A stretch of 64,000 bases of DNA from NCBI GenBank assembly GCA_035235625.1, contig CP141149.1, positions 31,303,753-31,367,752 of the forward strand. Reading direction: 5' to 3'. The position numbers and the translations under genes were made by a program. The stretch comes from Saururus chinensis (taxonomy: Eukaryota > Streptophyta > Magnoliopsida > Piperales > Saururaceae). The notes below the pieces were generated by a model. The model was not told the origin of the DNA and searched no databases. It worked only from the letters and a program-made list of their open reading frames with translations. Of the stretch, positions 26,153 to 37,362 are shown piece by piece. The stretch's first letter is position 1; every line of letters begins with the position of its first letter.

Positions 26153-26827
26153 CCAGTTTAAGCGTTATAGCTAATGAATTTCAGTAATTCATTAAAAAAA
26201 AAACTAATGCAAGTCGTTCTTCCTGATCAAGACGGCTTCTGGGTTGTGTGAATTCCTATTGTCTGACCATGTCAACACGTTGGATTTTGTATAATAAGTA
26301 GCTTAATATCTCAGCACAGCCAGAAAATATGTGAACAAATTGAGTTTCCATGCCTAGAAATGCACAAGTTTTTCCCTTTGACGAGTATTCAGTCAAAGAG
26401 AAATAAGTCAACTGTCTATCCTGCGGCAATCAACACAAGAATAACAACATGACTAAGGGTGCCACTGGCTCATGTATGCCAAGAGTTTGCAAACTCAACT
26501 GTTTCTCCAATTCCTTTACGACGCTCTGTCTCTTCCTGCCTTGCTCTGACTCTTGATTTTAACACCATTTAGCAATTTCATGTTTAAATTTTATGAACAT
26601 TAAATTTTGCATTTTTTATGATTGTGATTCACAGATGTTGACAGTAAAATAAGACAAAGAAACAACGATGTTGTTGCATAAAAAAACATCCTTTGGAACT
26701 AGTTATTGCTCGGGATTTGCATAAAAATTTTGGAGCCACTCCTATTACAAGAAATCAATCCAATCAGAGACCTGTTAGTCAATCTGTTATACAAAAGTGA
26801 GCATATGGACGTCTATAGTAAAGTTTA

Positions 26828-27268
26828 TATTCTACGTGACTTGATCTTATCAAGTCATGGACTAGAGTCCTATTATAGGGCTCAGACTTTTACTTTTCGT
26901 AGTTGAGTTGATTCTAAGGGAGAAATCTTTGTAATTGTTACTAAGGTTTATTATTTCTTTTGTTGCAGACGGATTGACAACTCATTTTGTAGTTTTTTTC
27001 TATTTGTTAGCAAAGAGAGTAATTTTTCCTTCTTGTTTTGTGTATGAGAGAGGTGAGAAAAAAAGATCTATAAAGGGAGTTCTCTTAAAGGGCTGTTTGA
27101 GAGGCTTGTAACTCATTCGGTTATTTTTCAAGTAATAGTAGAAATACTCTCTTCGGTCATGGGCGTAGGCACCTTGCTGAACCACATAATTTTTGTGTCT
27201 TATTCTATTTAATTTTATTATTATTTTTTTAATTTATATTTGGATAATGTTATTGTCAAAATTCTACA
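26828..27268 (+). repeat. 5' LTR of the copia element
   Basis: It matches 34541-34920 along its length, from cttgatcttatcaagtcatgga through tcaaaattctaca. The first bases have drifted from TG to TA; the last are CA. It is about 60 bp longer than the 3' LTR because of a segment near 27040-27100 that the other copy lacks. The many substitutions between the two LTRs show an old insertion. Confidence 0.9.
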
Positions 27269-27271
27269 AAG

Positions 27272-27284
27272 TGGTATCGGAGCA
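27272..27284 (+). other. Primer binding site
   Basis: tggtatcggagca lies 3 bp after the 5' LTR. It matches, with one change, the usual tggtatcagagc complement of the initiator methionine tRNA 3' end used by copia elements. Confidence 0.85.
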
Positions 27285-27299
27285 TTTAGTTCAAAGCAT

Positions 27300-28600
27300 T
27301 TTTTTCATGATAGCATCAAAGGGGTTTAGCAAATTTAAAGTTAAAAAATTTAATAGAAAAAGTAACTTCAATTTGTGGCAGAGAAGGGATAAGGATATGC
27401 TAATATAATAGGGTTTATTAAAAGTATTTTATGAAAAAAAAAAGTCAAAAAACATAAGTGAGATGACTCGGAGGAGTTGGAGATGAATGAGGTAAGTACT
27501 ATTCATTTTTGTCTTATTGATGAGGTGTTATACAATGTTATTGATAATGAGTCATCTTCGGAACTCTAGACAAAATTGGAGAATTTGTATATGACAAAAT
27601 CTCTTACAAATAAGTTATTCTTAAAGCAATAATTATATGCTCTCAGGATGACAAAAGGGGCAAATTTGTCGAAACTCTTTAATATGTTCAACAAATTAAA
27701 ATTGACTTCTCAGTTGCTTAGTATTAGTGTTAAGGTTGAAGATGAGGACAATATACTACTACTTTTGACATCTCTTCTACTTTTATACGAATGTATGGTA
27801 ACAATACTGTCGTATGTGAAGGAGATGATAGAGTTGGAAGATGTTATAGATACACTCATATCAAATGAGATGAGGAAGATGCCTAATCTTGAAGATTCAC
27901 AAACCGAAAGTCTTGTGGCTCAAGGAAATAATATGAACGAAGAAGATTCAGGAACAATGAGTTCAATGGAAGTAGGTATCATTCTAAGTCACAGGGAAAA
28001 AAAATTGAATGCAATTATTGCAAGAAGGTAGGGCATATGAAAAATGAGTGTCAAAAGTGCAAGGAGGACCAAGAGAAGAAGAAGGAAAATGTGGCTTCTT
28101 TCGGCCAGGCCAACATGGTAGAGGATCAATTTGATGATTTTGAGACTGACGTGTTATTTGTTACTTTAGGTATGAATTATTTTAATGATTTATTGATTTT
28201 AGATTCGGGTTGTTCATGACACATGTGTTTTAATCGTGACTGGTTTGTCACTTATAAGTCTTTTAATGGTACATCTATTCTAATGGGGAATAATGTTACA
28301 TGTAAGACCATTGTAGTAAGAACTATGAAAATTAAGATATTTGATGACATTGTTCGAACACTTACTAAATTTAGACATGTTCCTGGTTTAAAAAAGAATC
28401 TGATCTCTTTAGGAGTATTACATGCAATTGGTTGAAAGTTTAATACAATAGGTGGAATATTGAAAGTTATAAAAGAGGTGATAGTGGTAATGAAGGGTCA
28501 AAATGTTAGAAACCTATATAAATAAATAGAGAGTACAATTGTAGGTAGAGCTGCTATAACTATTCCTATAGAAGACAGTGGTGATGATGCATACTTGTGA
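27300..28600 (+). pseudogene. Copia gag, zinc knuckle and protease remnant
   Basis: Interrupted frames read as copia Gag, starting with NFNLWQRR near 27366-27390. A CCHC knuckle of pattern C-x2-C-x4-H-x4-C is encoded at about 28010-28051. The aspartic protease motif LDSGCS is encoded near 28197-28219 and is followed at once by a stop. A GAG-pre-integrase segment (VPGLKKNLISLG, near 28380-28415) leads to the insertion point. In-frame stops occur throughout. Confidence 0.85.
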
Positions 28601-29280
28601 TATATAAGGTTGGGCCATATTGTCACGCCCCGGCAATGTCCGACCCGAGCCAAACCTGGTCCAAGGGTTGGTCAAGCATGCGGGGGCAACGAAGGAAAAT
28701 TGAGAAATGGTTTTGCGGAAGACTTAACCCTAACCATGGGCGACTTAACAGAATTACGGAGTACGCGCATTCCTTTGAGCAAGAGTAAATAAGTAGAAAA
28801 GAAAGAGAGTTACTTAATACAAAGTAAACAACTAGTCTCAAAACCTACATGCTTAGTCAACCATAGCCCACACTGGCTCAAAATAGGTCTTAAGCAACAC
28901 AACTATATAAAGTAGCATAAAAATCCAACAAAGAACCCTACACAAAGGTTCTAAACATAAAGCATAAACTAAGGAAAATGAGTCATATAAGAGTCTCTAC
29001 GATCACATCTAAGTCATCTCCGATCTTTTCCTCAAAGAGAGGATCCTGTCCGTCTGCGTGTCGTACCACACAGCCCCAAAACAAAAATACAAGAAAGAGG
29101 GGTGAGTTTAACAAACTCAGCAATGGTTTTCAATACAACTTTCATCATCGAAAATACGATAGCATAACAATATAATCATTCAGATCAAAATTGACAAGGT
29201 GCGTCATTTTCTAATCACACATACACATCACCTAAACCTGCATCATAGTGTATAAATCCACACAGTGTCATTCTCATCAT

Positions 29281-29570
29281 AACAACCTGTATGAAATGTA
29301 TCTCTAACATACATATCCCATCATACATCACATCATATCATCCTGCATGAAATGTATATCTAACATGCATATCCCATCATGCTCACATCATAACATCCTA
29401 CATGAAATGTATCTCTAACATACATATCTCATTATGCATTACATCATAACAACCTGCATGAAATGTATCTCTAACATACATCTCATCATGCATCACATCA
29501 TAACAACCTGCATGAAATGTATCTCTAACATACATATCTCATCATGTATCACATTCTCATTCATCATGCA
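29281..29570. repeat. Tandem array, about 55-bp unit, five copies
   Basis: The phrase atgaaatgtatctctaacat recurs at about 29291, 29347, 29402, 29458 and 29512, each followed by a catatctcatcatgcatcac-like tail. The units adjoin directly without unique spacers. The array lies inside the solo LTR. Confidence 0.9.
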
Positions 29571-29631
29571 TGTATAAGTGTCACACAAATACTAGTCCAA
29601 CATACAAGTCCATACACATGGAGAATAAACC

Positions 29632-29870
29632 TGCTCTTCAAGGTCGGAGCCCTTGAGCAAACACTTATCAAATAGACATGCTCTTCAAGATCAAAGCCTT
29701 CGAGCAACTCTTATGAAATAGACATGTTCTTCAAGGTCAAAGCCTTCGAGCAACTCCTACTCCTCAAGGCCAATGCCTTCGAGCAACTCTTGCTTCTCAA
29801 GGCCAACGCCTTCGAGCAACTCTTGCTCCTCAAGGCCAACGCTTTCAAGCAACTCCCGCCCATCAAGTCT
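29632..29870. repeat. Tandem array with 33-bp core unit
   Basis: The unit ctcaaggccaacgccttcgagcaactcttg recurs with 33-bp spacing in 29760-29860. More diverged, longer-spaced copies (gctcttcaaggtc, agccttcgagcaac) occur from 29632. Because 33 is a multiple of three, both strands stay open, giving repetitive peptides (LLLKANAFEQ on the plus strand). It is part of the LTR and not a gene. Confidence 0.85.
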
Positions 29871-30874
29871 AAACTCCCGGACAACCCTGCTTGTCAAGAC
29901 AAAGTCCCAAGCAGCAACACCTAGTAAGCCGGTGCACTCAGACAAACCAGCTGGATTCTGAGGGTCCAGATACTCATAAATAATCTCAATCCACAAGACA
30001 AGTACACAACTCATCCCTACATAACTCTATTTAACTAGACTCAACCCGGGGAGTGCACATGTTCCACGAAGGAATTTAAATCAAAACATGTCCTTTCAGA
30101 CCAATTAAGTTTCAATTAAGCCATGACCGATTAATCCAGCACGCAAATTCACCACATTGCATCCAATCGATCACATTCAATTAATCTCGATAAAACCTCA
30201 ATTGGAAATCCATTTTTATGATGCATGTAACATGGTACATACGTGGGCAAGATATACATGAATCCTATTCTATGATAAGTGCTCTCATCAGCCCCTAATG
30301 CATCATTTATAATTATAATATCAAGCTTCAACATCATCATTAAACCCCACATGTGTGTGTACCTAGTAGAAGCACTTCACTCAATGCATATCAACATGCT
30401 TTAAATTAACTCACTACCACACTACACATGTGAATTAACATCTAATCATGAATTTCAGCGGAAATTATAGGAGAAGAATCATTGAAATCATAACTCAAAT
30501 CAAGCTAAACACATATAAGATCATTCACTTCATCCTTGAGTCATGACATTCACTAACATTCACACATCAATTAATCACATCTTATCATGACATATCAGTC
30601 CATTAGTATGTTGTAACTCTACTGAAAATATACTTGACTGTAGAGAATCAACCACTCATAACTTTAAGATGGCTATTTCAACATCATATATCCAACCACA
30701 AGTCATTCCACATAACTCTAAATATATACACCACCACTTCAAAGCATTAATGGTATACCCTTCCAGTAGCTTACTATAGCTCAAAACACTCTACGTAAAC
30801 ATAAAAATGATATTTTGGAGTAGATATGTCAAAATAAGCAACATACATAAAATTGACAATTTCTGCAGTGTAGC

Positions 30875-30971
30875 CGTTCGAACACCCTGCAGGGTTGTTC
30901 GATCGGCTAAATGGGAAAAATGCCAAAATTGCAGTGTTGTCGTTCGAACTCCCTGTAGGGCCGTTCGAACG
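30875..30971. repeat. Duplicated 31-bp palindromic motif in the solo LTR
   Basis: Two copies, 30875-30905 and 30941-30971, read CGTTCGAAC, then CCCTGYAGGG, then GTTCGA-type ends, so each is nearly its own reverse complement. They are 66 bp apart. A diverged copy occurs at 49673-49708 in another long LTR. Confidence 0.85.
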
Positions 30972-32070
30972 CCAACAAGATAAATTCAACCTTCTTCTTC
31001 CTTTCACATTTTCAAACCAAAACCCCATTGATAAAACTCAAAATCATCATCTAACAACCCAAATACCATTAAAAGTCTATCATAACTTCCAGAATGTTAA
31101 TCCACATCATAACAAGATAAAACCCTATGAAATCGGGATTAAAGATTACCATTTACCAATCATGCCATTAGAACACTAAATCAAGTAACTCCATTCAAAA
31201 TAAACCACAAAATCAAGGGTTTTACCATAGGAAGACTGAAATTTCGAAAGTCTATTACTTTATCCCTTGATTAGGCTTGGATTTGATAATCACCCTTCTT
31301 GAAAACCTTACAAAGACATAGAGTTTGAATTAAACTCCATTAAAACCGATTTAACAAAGAAAACCCTAATCAAAAACTTAGATCTAGGGCTTGTTGAACA
31401 TAAAAATTGGATTTTTAGAACTAGGGTTTAAAGTAAAGATGCAAATCAGTAGTTTTGATGTTTAAAAACGAATCAAAACAAGGGGGAAATGGTAGATCTG
31501 GAAGAGATTAAGAGAAAAACTAGGATTTGGTGTTTAACTAGAATGAACTTACCTTAAAAACCTTCTAATCCGGGCCTAATTGGGGATTAGGCTTGTCCTC
31601 TCCTCCTCAGCCTATTCCCAAAATGGGAATGACTCAGGTTTGGCCTTTTATAGTAAGGTTTGGGTTATACTAACTGAACTAATGAGGTGTAAGGAGAATT
31701 TTGGGCTAAAAATGAGTATTTTATAAATTTGGGTACTAATTAAATTTGAGAAAATTATGAATATTTTTGTATAAGCTTAAGTTGATTTCTAGGTTCATTT
31801 GGTCCAAAAACTCAAATTTCGATGGTGGGACCCACAGGGTCCCGCCAAACCCTAATTTTTAGAAAAATGGTAAAAATTCTAAAAATTCATATTTTATTCA
31901 AAATCACTTAAAACCACTAATCGTAAAGTTGATTTTGACTAAAACCATCATATCATAAACACCATCTATCTTTGAAACCACCGAATAAATCAGAAAACGT
32001 GTTAACCTCACGATAACTGATAATTAAAGTGAAACGAAAACCGGTTTAAGATCAGAGATTTTACACATAT

Positions 32071-34400
32071 GAGTAAAAAAGGTATATAAGAATTTTACAA
32101 AAGAAAATTGTTAAAAGGTGTTAAAAGCTACAAACTAGGTTTTTGTAAATATTGTTTGTATGGAAATCATTGCAATGTGAGATTCTACACAGGGAAATAT
32201 ACAAGTAATGATGTGTTTGAATATGTCCACATAGATATTTAGGGGTCAGCTTTAACACCAACAAAAGGTAAGGCTAAATATTTTGTGACTTTTATTGATG
32301 ACTACTTAAAAAAGGTGTGGGTGTATTTTATGAAATAAAAATAAGAGGTGTTCCTGAAGTTGAAGCAGTGGAAGACCCATATTGAAAAACATACAGGAAA
32401 ATAATTGAATTATCTTAGGTCAGACAATGTGGCTGGATACAAATCAAAAGAATTTATTAATTACTACAAGAATGAAGGGTTTGTATGCTACTTTACTAAT
32501 CCTGGAACCCTACAACAAAATGGAGTAATAAAAAAGATGAATAGAACACTCTTGGGAAGGGTAAGGAGCATGAGGTTGGATGCATATCTTTCAAGGAGTT
32601 TTGGGTAGAAACAATTAATATGACATGCCACATCATAAATAAGTCACTATCTACAACTGTTGACATTAATGTGCCTAAGGAGGTATGGATTGAAAATCTT
32701 ATAGATTACTCCATTCATAGGATTTTTAGGTGTTTTGTATATGTCCATATTCAGAGCATACAAATGAATAGGCTTGATTCTAAGTTTAAAAAAATGCATG
32801 TTTCTCGGGTATGATAAAGGAGTGAAGAGATATAAATTTTGAGATCAAGAGGCAAAGAAAGTAGTCTTCAGCAGGGATATGGTATTTGATGAGGCTCACA
32901 TGTTATGCAAACATGATGGTGACATAGTGTAATAGAAAAGTTAGCAATAAATGGAAGTTCATGTGGAAATAGATGATAAAGATGCTCAAAGGGATATATA
33001 GAAAAGCAGCAATGTCCTCATATGAGTGATGATCAACATAAGAACCCTTATAGCATCGCAAAAGGAATAACGAAGAGAAACACTAAAGCAATGGTCAAGT
33101 ATGACTTTGAGGATATGATTTCTTTTACTTTATTCACCAGTAGTGGAGATCCATCTAGTTTTTAGGAAGCTATAATATCTAAAGACAATAACAAGTAAAT
33201 GACAACCATGATGGAGGAGATGAAATCTCTACACGAGAATAAAACTTGGGAGTTGGTTGATCTACCTAAAAGGGAAAAAACTATTAGATGCAAATCGGTG
33301 CTCAAGAAAAAAAAACTTCATCGTATAAGGAACCTGAACGGCTTAAGGTTAGGTTAGTGGCTAAAGGATATGCACAAGAGGAAGGTGTTGATTTTAATAA
33401 AATTTTCTCTCAAGTAGCAAAACACACTTTTATTCAAATTTTTCGTTATGATTGCTTACTATGATATAGAACTTAAACAATTTTATGTGAAGACAACGTT
33501 TCTTCATAGGGATTTACAAAAGTAAATTTACATGCAACAACTAGAGGGATATGAAAAACTATGGAAAGAGGACATGGAATGCATGTTGAAAAAGTCTATA
33601 TATAACTTGAAGCAATCACCAAGATAATGGAATAAGAGGTTTACCTCTTTTATGCTGAAAAGAGGATACACTTATTTTGAGTATGATCATTATGTTTATT
33701 TTTATGTTCTTCCTAATAATTCTTATATATATTTACTTTTGTACATTGACGACATGTTGATTGCTGCTAAGAATATGTCGGATATTAACTTATTTAAAGT
33801 TGAGTACAGAGTTATGTCTCACCACAAAGGATGATTTTTTAGGTATGAAACTGGTACTTTATGCGTGTGCAGTTAGTTGTCTAATGTATGCTATGGTGTG
33901 CACCAGATCAGATATTGCTTAAGTAGTAAATGTTGTTAGCAGCTACATGGCTAATCAGGGAGGAAGCACTGAGATGCTATAAAGTAAATTTTGAGATATA
34001 TAAATGAGATAAAAAATGTTGGCATTTTATTTGAGAATGATTGGAACATTGACGCATATAGTTAGATATGTGGATGCAGACTTTGTAGGTGATCTAGATA
34101 AGCGTAAATGTTCTACAAGATATGTGCTCACTTTTGTATGTGGTACAGTCAGTTGGAGGTTTATTCTCTTGGTAGTAATTACTTTTATCAACAACAAATG
34201 CTAAATACATGGCACTTGTAGAAGCAGCTAAAAAGGCTATTTGCTAGGACAAAGCACATTGCAGTAAAATACAATAAGATAAGAGAATATGTGTTAGGTA
34301 AAGAGATTAATCTTCAAAAGGTGGATACAAAAGATAATGCTGCAGATATGTTAACAAAGCCAGCAACCACAGAAAAGTTCAAGCATTGCTTGAGCTTGCT
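32071..34400 (+). pseudogene. Copia integrase, reverse transcriptase and RNase H remnant
   Basis: The right half of the copia polyprotein is read in fragments. Integrase words include FVTFIDDY (near 32280) and LRSDNVAGYKS (near 32410), plus the NGVIKKMNRTLL segment. Reverse transcriptase follows, with the catalytic YIDDML near 33744-33761. RNase H-type words include RSDIA (near 33907) and VDADFVGDLDKRKCS (near 34070). Stops and shifts break every domain. Confidence 0.85.
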
Positions 34401-34540
34401 TAATCTAATAAGATGTTAAGGGTCACATTACACCCAATTGAGGTGTAGAATGAGTTGTGTTCAAGTAGAGGACGCAAGGACATAGGCAGGTGTGGATGAT
34501 TGTCCTAGGTGATTTATCAAGCTCAAGTCAAGGTAGAGAT

Positions 34541-34920
34541 TGTTATACATAACTTGATCTTATCAAGTCATGGACAGGAGTCCTATTGGACTCAAACTTT
34601 TACTTTCTATAGGTGAGTTGATAAGGGAGAATATCTTTGCAACCGTTACTAAGGTTTATCCTTTCTTTTGTTGCACACAGATTAATAATTCGTTTTGTAG
34701 TTTTTTCTTTTCGTTGGCAGAGAGAGTAATTCTTCCTTCTTATTTATTTGAGAGGCTTGTAATTCATCTGATTATTTCTCAAGTAATAATAGAAAAGCTA
34801 TCTCCGGTTATGAATGTAAGCACCCTGACGAACTACGTAAATTTTGTGTATTACTCTATTTATTTATTTTTATTATTTTTCTACTTTATATTTAGATTGT
34901 GTCATTGTCAAAATTCTACA
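34541..34920 (+). repeat. 3' LTR of the copia element
   Basis: It starts TGTTATACAT and ends AAATTCTACA, followed directly by the target duplication gttta. It aligns with 26828-27268 but is shorter by one internal deletion. A weak purine tract (aaggtagaga) precedes it as the likely second-strand primer. Confidence 0.9.
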
Positions 34921-34925
34921 GTTTA

Positions 34926-35406
34926 GGTCAACTTAAGCTGGCACATACCACACATGCCAAGCCGAGAGGGCCTTTCCCGTGACAATGCGCCTAGTTCTAG
35001 CTTAAAGAGTGCATGAGAAAGACAGCATACATGCTAACATATATAATATATTATAGTGAGTATGCGCCAACATATTATTAGTGGGAGCATAGAAAATACT
35101 GACTAGATACAACATGTTTGAGAGTTTAGTGTAACGTAGAGTATTGGGCGATTTGCCCCATAGTACACGTTTATACATCAAATTCATGGGGAAAGGCATG
35201 TCTGTAGCATCCCCCCTCACTTCGATTTATCACTTTCTTCTTTCTGATCGCCGAAGTAGGAGGCTACATAAATCTTACGCCTCCGTCACCGTCTATTCCA
35301 GGTCCAGAAAAGTATTGGAACGTAATTTGTGATCCTCTCTCTCGGTGCCTGCGTTGAGGAGAAAACTCCGTCTGCCATATATAGCACAAAAGAAGCTTGA
35401 GCACTC
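34926..35406. other. Flank and 3' UTR of the polyol transporter
   Basis: Between the copia target duplication and the minus-strand stop at 35407 there is no gene. The last 200 bases are probably transporter 3' UTR. Confidence 0.55.
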
Positions 35407-37362
35407 CTATTCTTTCTGCACCAACTGTTCTACATCTCCAAGCTCCAACTCCCTCATCTGATGATCTCTGCCATGCTGAAACAACAACTCTATCTGCTCC
35501 AGAGTCTTTCCTTTTGTTTCCGGGACAAAGATGTGAACAAAGGCCACGGAAAGAGCTGAAACAGTACCAAAGATGCAGAATGTCCCAGCTACTGAAATGG
35601 CTCTGGAGACAGATAAGAAGGACATGGCAATTAAGCCACTGCTTAACCTGTTTCCTACTGCCCCAAGAGCAGCTGCCTGAGCCCGCAATCTGAGAGGAAA
35701 GATCTCTGACGTTAAGACCCAACAAATGGGCCCTATGCCTACGGAAAAGAAGGCAACGTTCCCGCATACCATGAGAATTGCAAGTCCAATCCCAACCTCT
35801 CTTGAGCTCAGACCCTGTTGCATGGAAGAAAGAGCAATTACCAGCCCAAACAAGCACAAGGTCATCCCGATAGTGCTCACGTACAGAAGTGGTTTCCTCC
35901 CCACTCTATCAATGAGAATAATTGCAACCAGGATGAACATGGTCTTTGTAAATCCAACAGCTACTGTTGCAGCAAGCAGAGCTCTTTTACTTTGAATTCC
36001 TGCATGCCTGAAGATGGTCGGACTGTAATAAACAGTGGCATCAATGCCGGTTATCTGTTGGAAGCACTGGATACCAATTCCAGTAATAAGCATTCTCCGA
36101 AGACTGGGAGAAGGGATCAGCAGCTCATACCAAACAGCTCTCTCTTCGTATTTCTTCTGTGGGTTTCTCGTCCCTGCAGCTTCCTCGATCTCGGCGAGTC
36201 TCGCCTTTGCCTCCTCCTTATTTTCACTTATCTTCAGCAGCACGGATCTGGCTTCTGCAGTTCGGTTCTGCATTACTAGCCACCTCGGGGACTCCGGGAT
36301 GACGAACAAGGCAAACCCAATAAACACAGAAGGGAGGATTCCCACAGCCAACATTACCCGCCAGCTTGTGTGCACTGAGAGACCTGAGAAAGCATAATTC
36401 GAGACATAGCCCAGCAGAATTCCTAGGTTGATGAAGATCTCAGGGAAGGAGGTGAGAGCTCCTCTAGCAACAGCAGGAGAAATCTCAGCAATGTATACTG
36501 GGGCGATCATAACTCCAAAGCCAATCCCTATTCCTGCTAGAAGCCTGCCCATCATAAGAACCTCAAAAGAGGGTGCAGCTGCCATTATAGCAGCCCCAGC
36601 TTGGAAAACTATGGCAGCTAAGCCCATGGTCCACTTCCTCCCAATGGAATCTGATGTTCGTCCGCCCCCCAGACTGCCCAAGAGTGAAATAATGCTTAAG
36701 CATCCAACTAGAATTTCTTCCTGCTCCTCTGTTATCTTAAGGTCCTCCTGGATGAAAATTATTGCACCACTCATAACCCCCACATCTGCAAATCAAAAAC
36801 AAAATTACAATCAGCAACGTAAAACTTCCCGGTTCAAAGTAATCTGTACAAATATAGGACAATTGTAAAGTAGATAAAAAAAAAATTGAGTGACTGGTGC
36901 TTTGAAAAACAACGTTAACAGAAAACTGTTCCATTGAAACAGAGACATAACACAAAAAGGTGGAGCAGAGGATTCATAAAACTGACACCAAATAAACTGG
37001 GAAGAAGCAGGATGTCATTGACCAACAAATACAATGATAAGTACATAAAGATCCAATTCTTAAGATTTGTGCTAAGAAGTTGGATAGATCGACTTCTTAA
37101 GAAATTCAATAACGTTGAAACTCATAAAAGAGGAAATAGCAGATGAATTACCGTATCCAAGTAGAATGGAATTGAGGGAGGCGAAGAAGGCGCAGGCGAA
37201 GACATATTTGGTGCTATTGGAGCTTTTGTTGGTTTGATAGTCATAGGCCATTTCTTCTTCTTCATCATCATTCACGGGATCGTTACCTACTTTCCTGTAC
37301 TTTCCATTGTACTTGCCGGCGAACCCATCCCCGTTAGCTTGGGGATGATCGGCCAATCCCAT
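35407..37362 (-). CDS. PLT4: Probable polyol transporter 4 (MFS sugar transporter)
   Basis: Two exons on the minus strand, 37362-37152 and 36785-35407, give 529 aa. The ATG is at 37362 and the codon split by the intron is the Asp of GYDVGVMSGA. The N-terminal 50 residues are cytosolic and acidic (NDDEEEE). Twelve membrane segments follow, with MFS sugar-porter signatures: GRK after helix 2 (about 119-121), PESPRWL (about 234-240), QQITGID (about 313-319), GRKPLL and PETKGKTLEQI near the end. Wording is very close to Arabidopsis PLT4 (At2g20780, 526 aa), including VGCLSIISLLGSLGGG and FPEIFINLGILLGYVSNYAF. Relatives move polyols or monosaccharides with protons across the plasma membrane; PLT4's own substrate is not established. 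Gene structure and length look intact. Confidence 0.95.

Larger units (their letters stand above)
22681..26822. other. Intergenic repeat-rich DNA
   Basis: The first few hundred bases are 3' UTR and flank of the carrier. A possible solo LTR on the minus strand lies at 23327-24277, and a 232-bp partial tandem duplication starts at 25501; both are listed separately. I see nothing coding in 24300-25500 or 26160-26822. Confidence 0.6.
28621..32065. mobile_element. Solo LTR, 3445 bp, nested in the copia element
   Basis: It starts TGTCACGCCCCG and ends TTTTACA, with a perfect 5-bp duplication catat at 28616-28620 and 32066-32070. Removing it joins the two halves of the copia GAG-pre-integrase frame. 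It has no polymerase or integrase domain, so it is a single LTR left by recombination or a non-autonomous derivative. Plant elements with LTRs of 2-4 kb starting this way are mostly Ty3/gypsy (Del/Tekay type); that class is inference. It holds two tandem arrays and a duplicated palindrome, listed separately. Confidence 0.85.
26828..34920 (+). mobile_element. Ty1/copia LTR retrotransposon, decayed, with nested insertion
   Basis: The element is bounded by the perfect 5-bp duplication gttta at 26823-26827 and 34921-34925. It contains a 5' LTR (26828-27268), a tRNA-Met type primer site, gag with zinc knuckle, protease, integrase, reverse transcriptase and RNase H remnants, and a 3' LTR (34541-34920). 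Integrase preceding reverse transcriptase defines the copia order. It is split at 28620/32071 by a 3.4-kb solo LTR, so only about 4.6 kb is its own. The coding parts carry many stops, so it cannot move by itself. Confidence 0.93.

Noticed and set aside
29281-29570. Regular repeats that look CRISPR-like at first sight
   Set aside because: The units adjoin without unique spacers, they lie inside a plant LTR, and no cas gene is present. This is a tandem array.
35397-36868. Plus-strand frames opposite the polyol transporter
   Set aside because: These are antisense shadows of a strongly conserved minus-strand coding exon.
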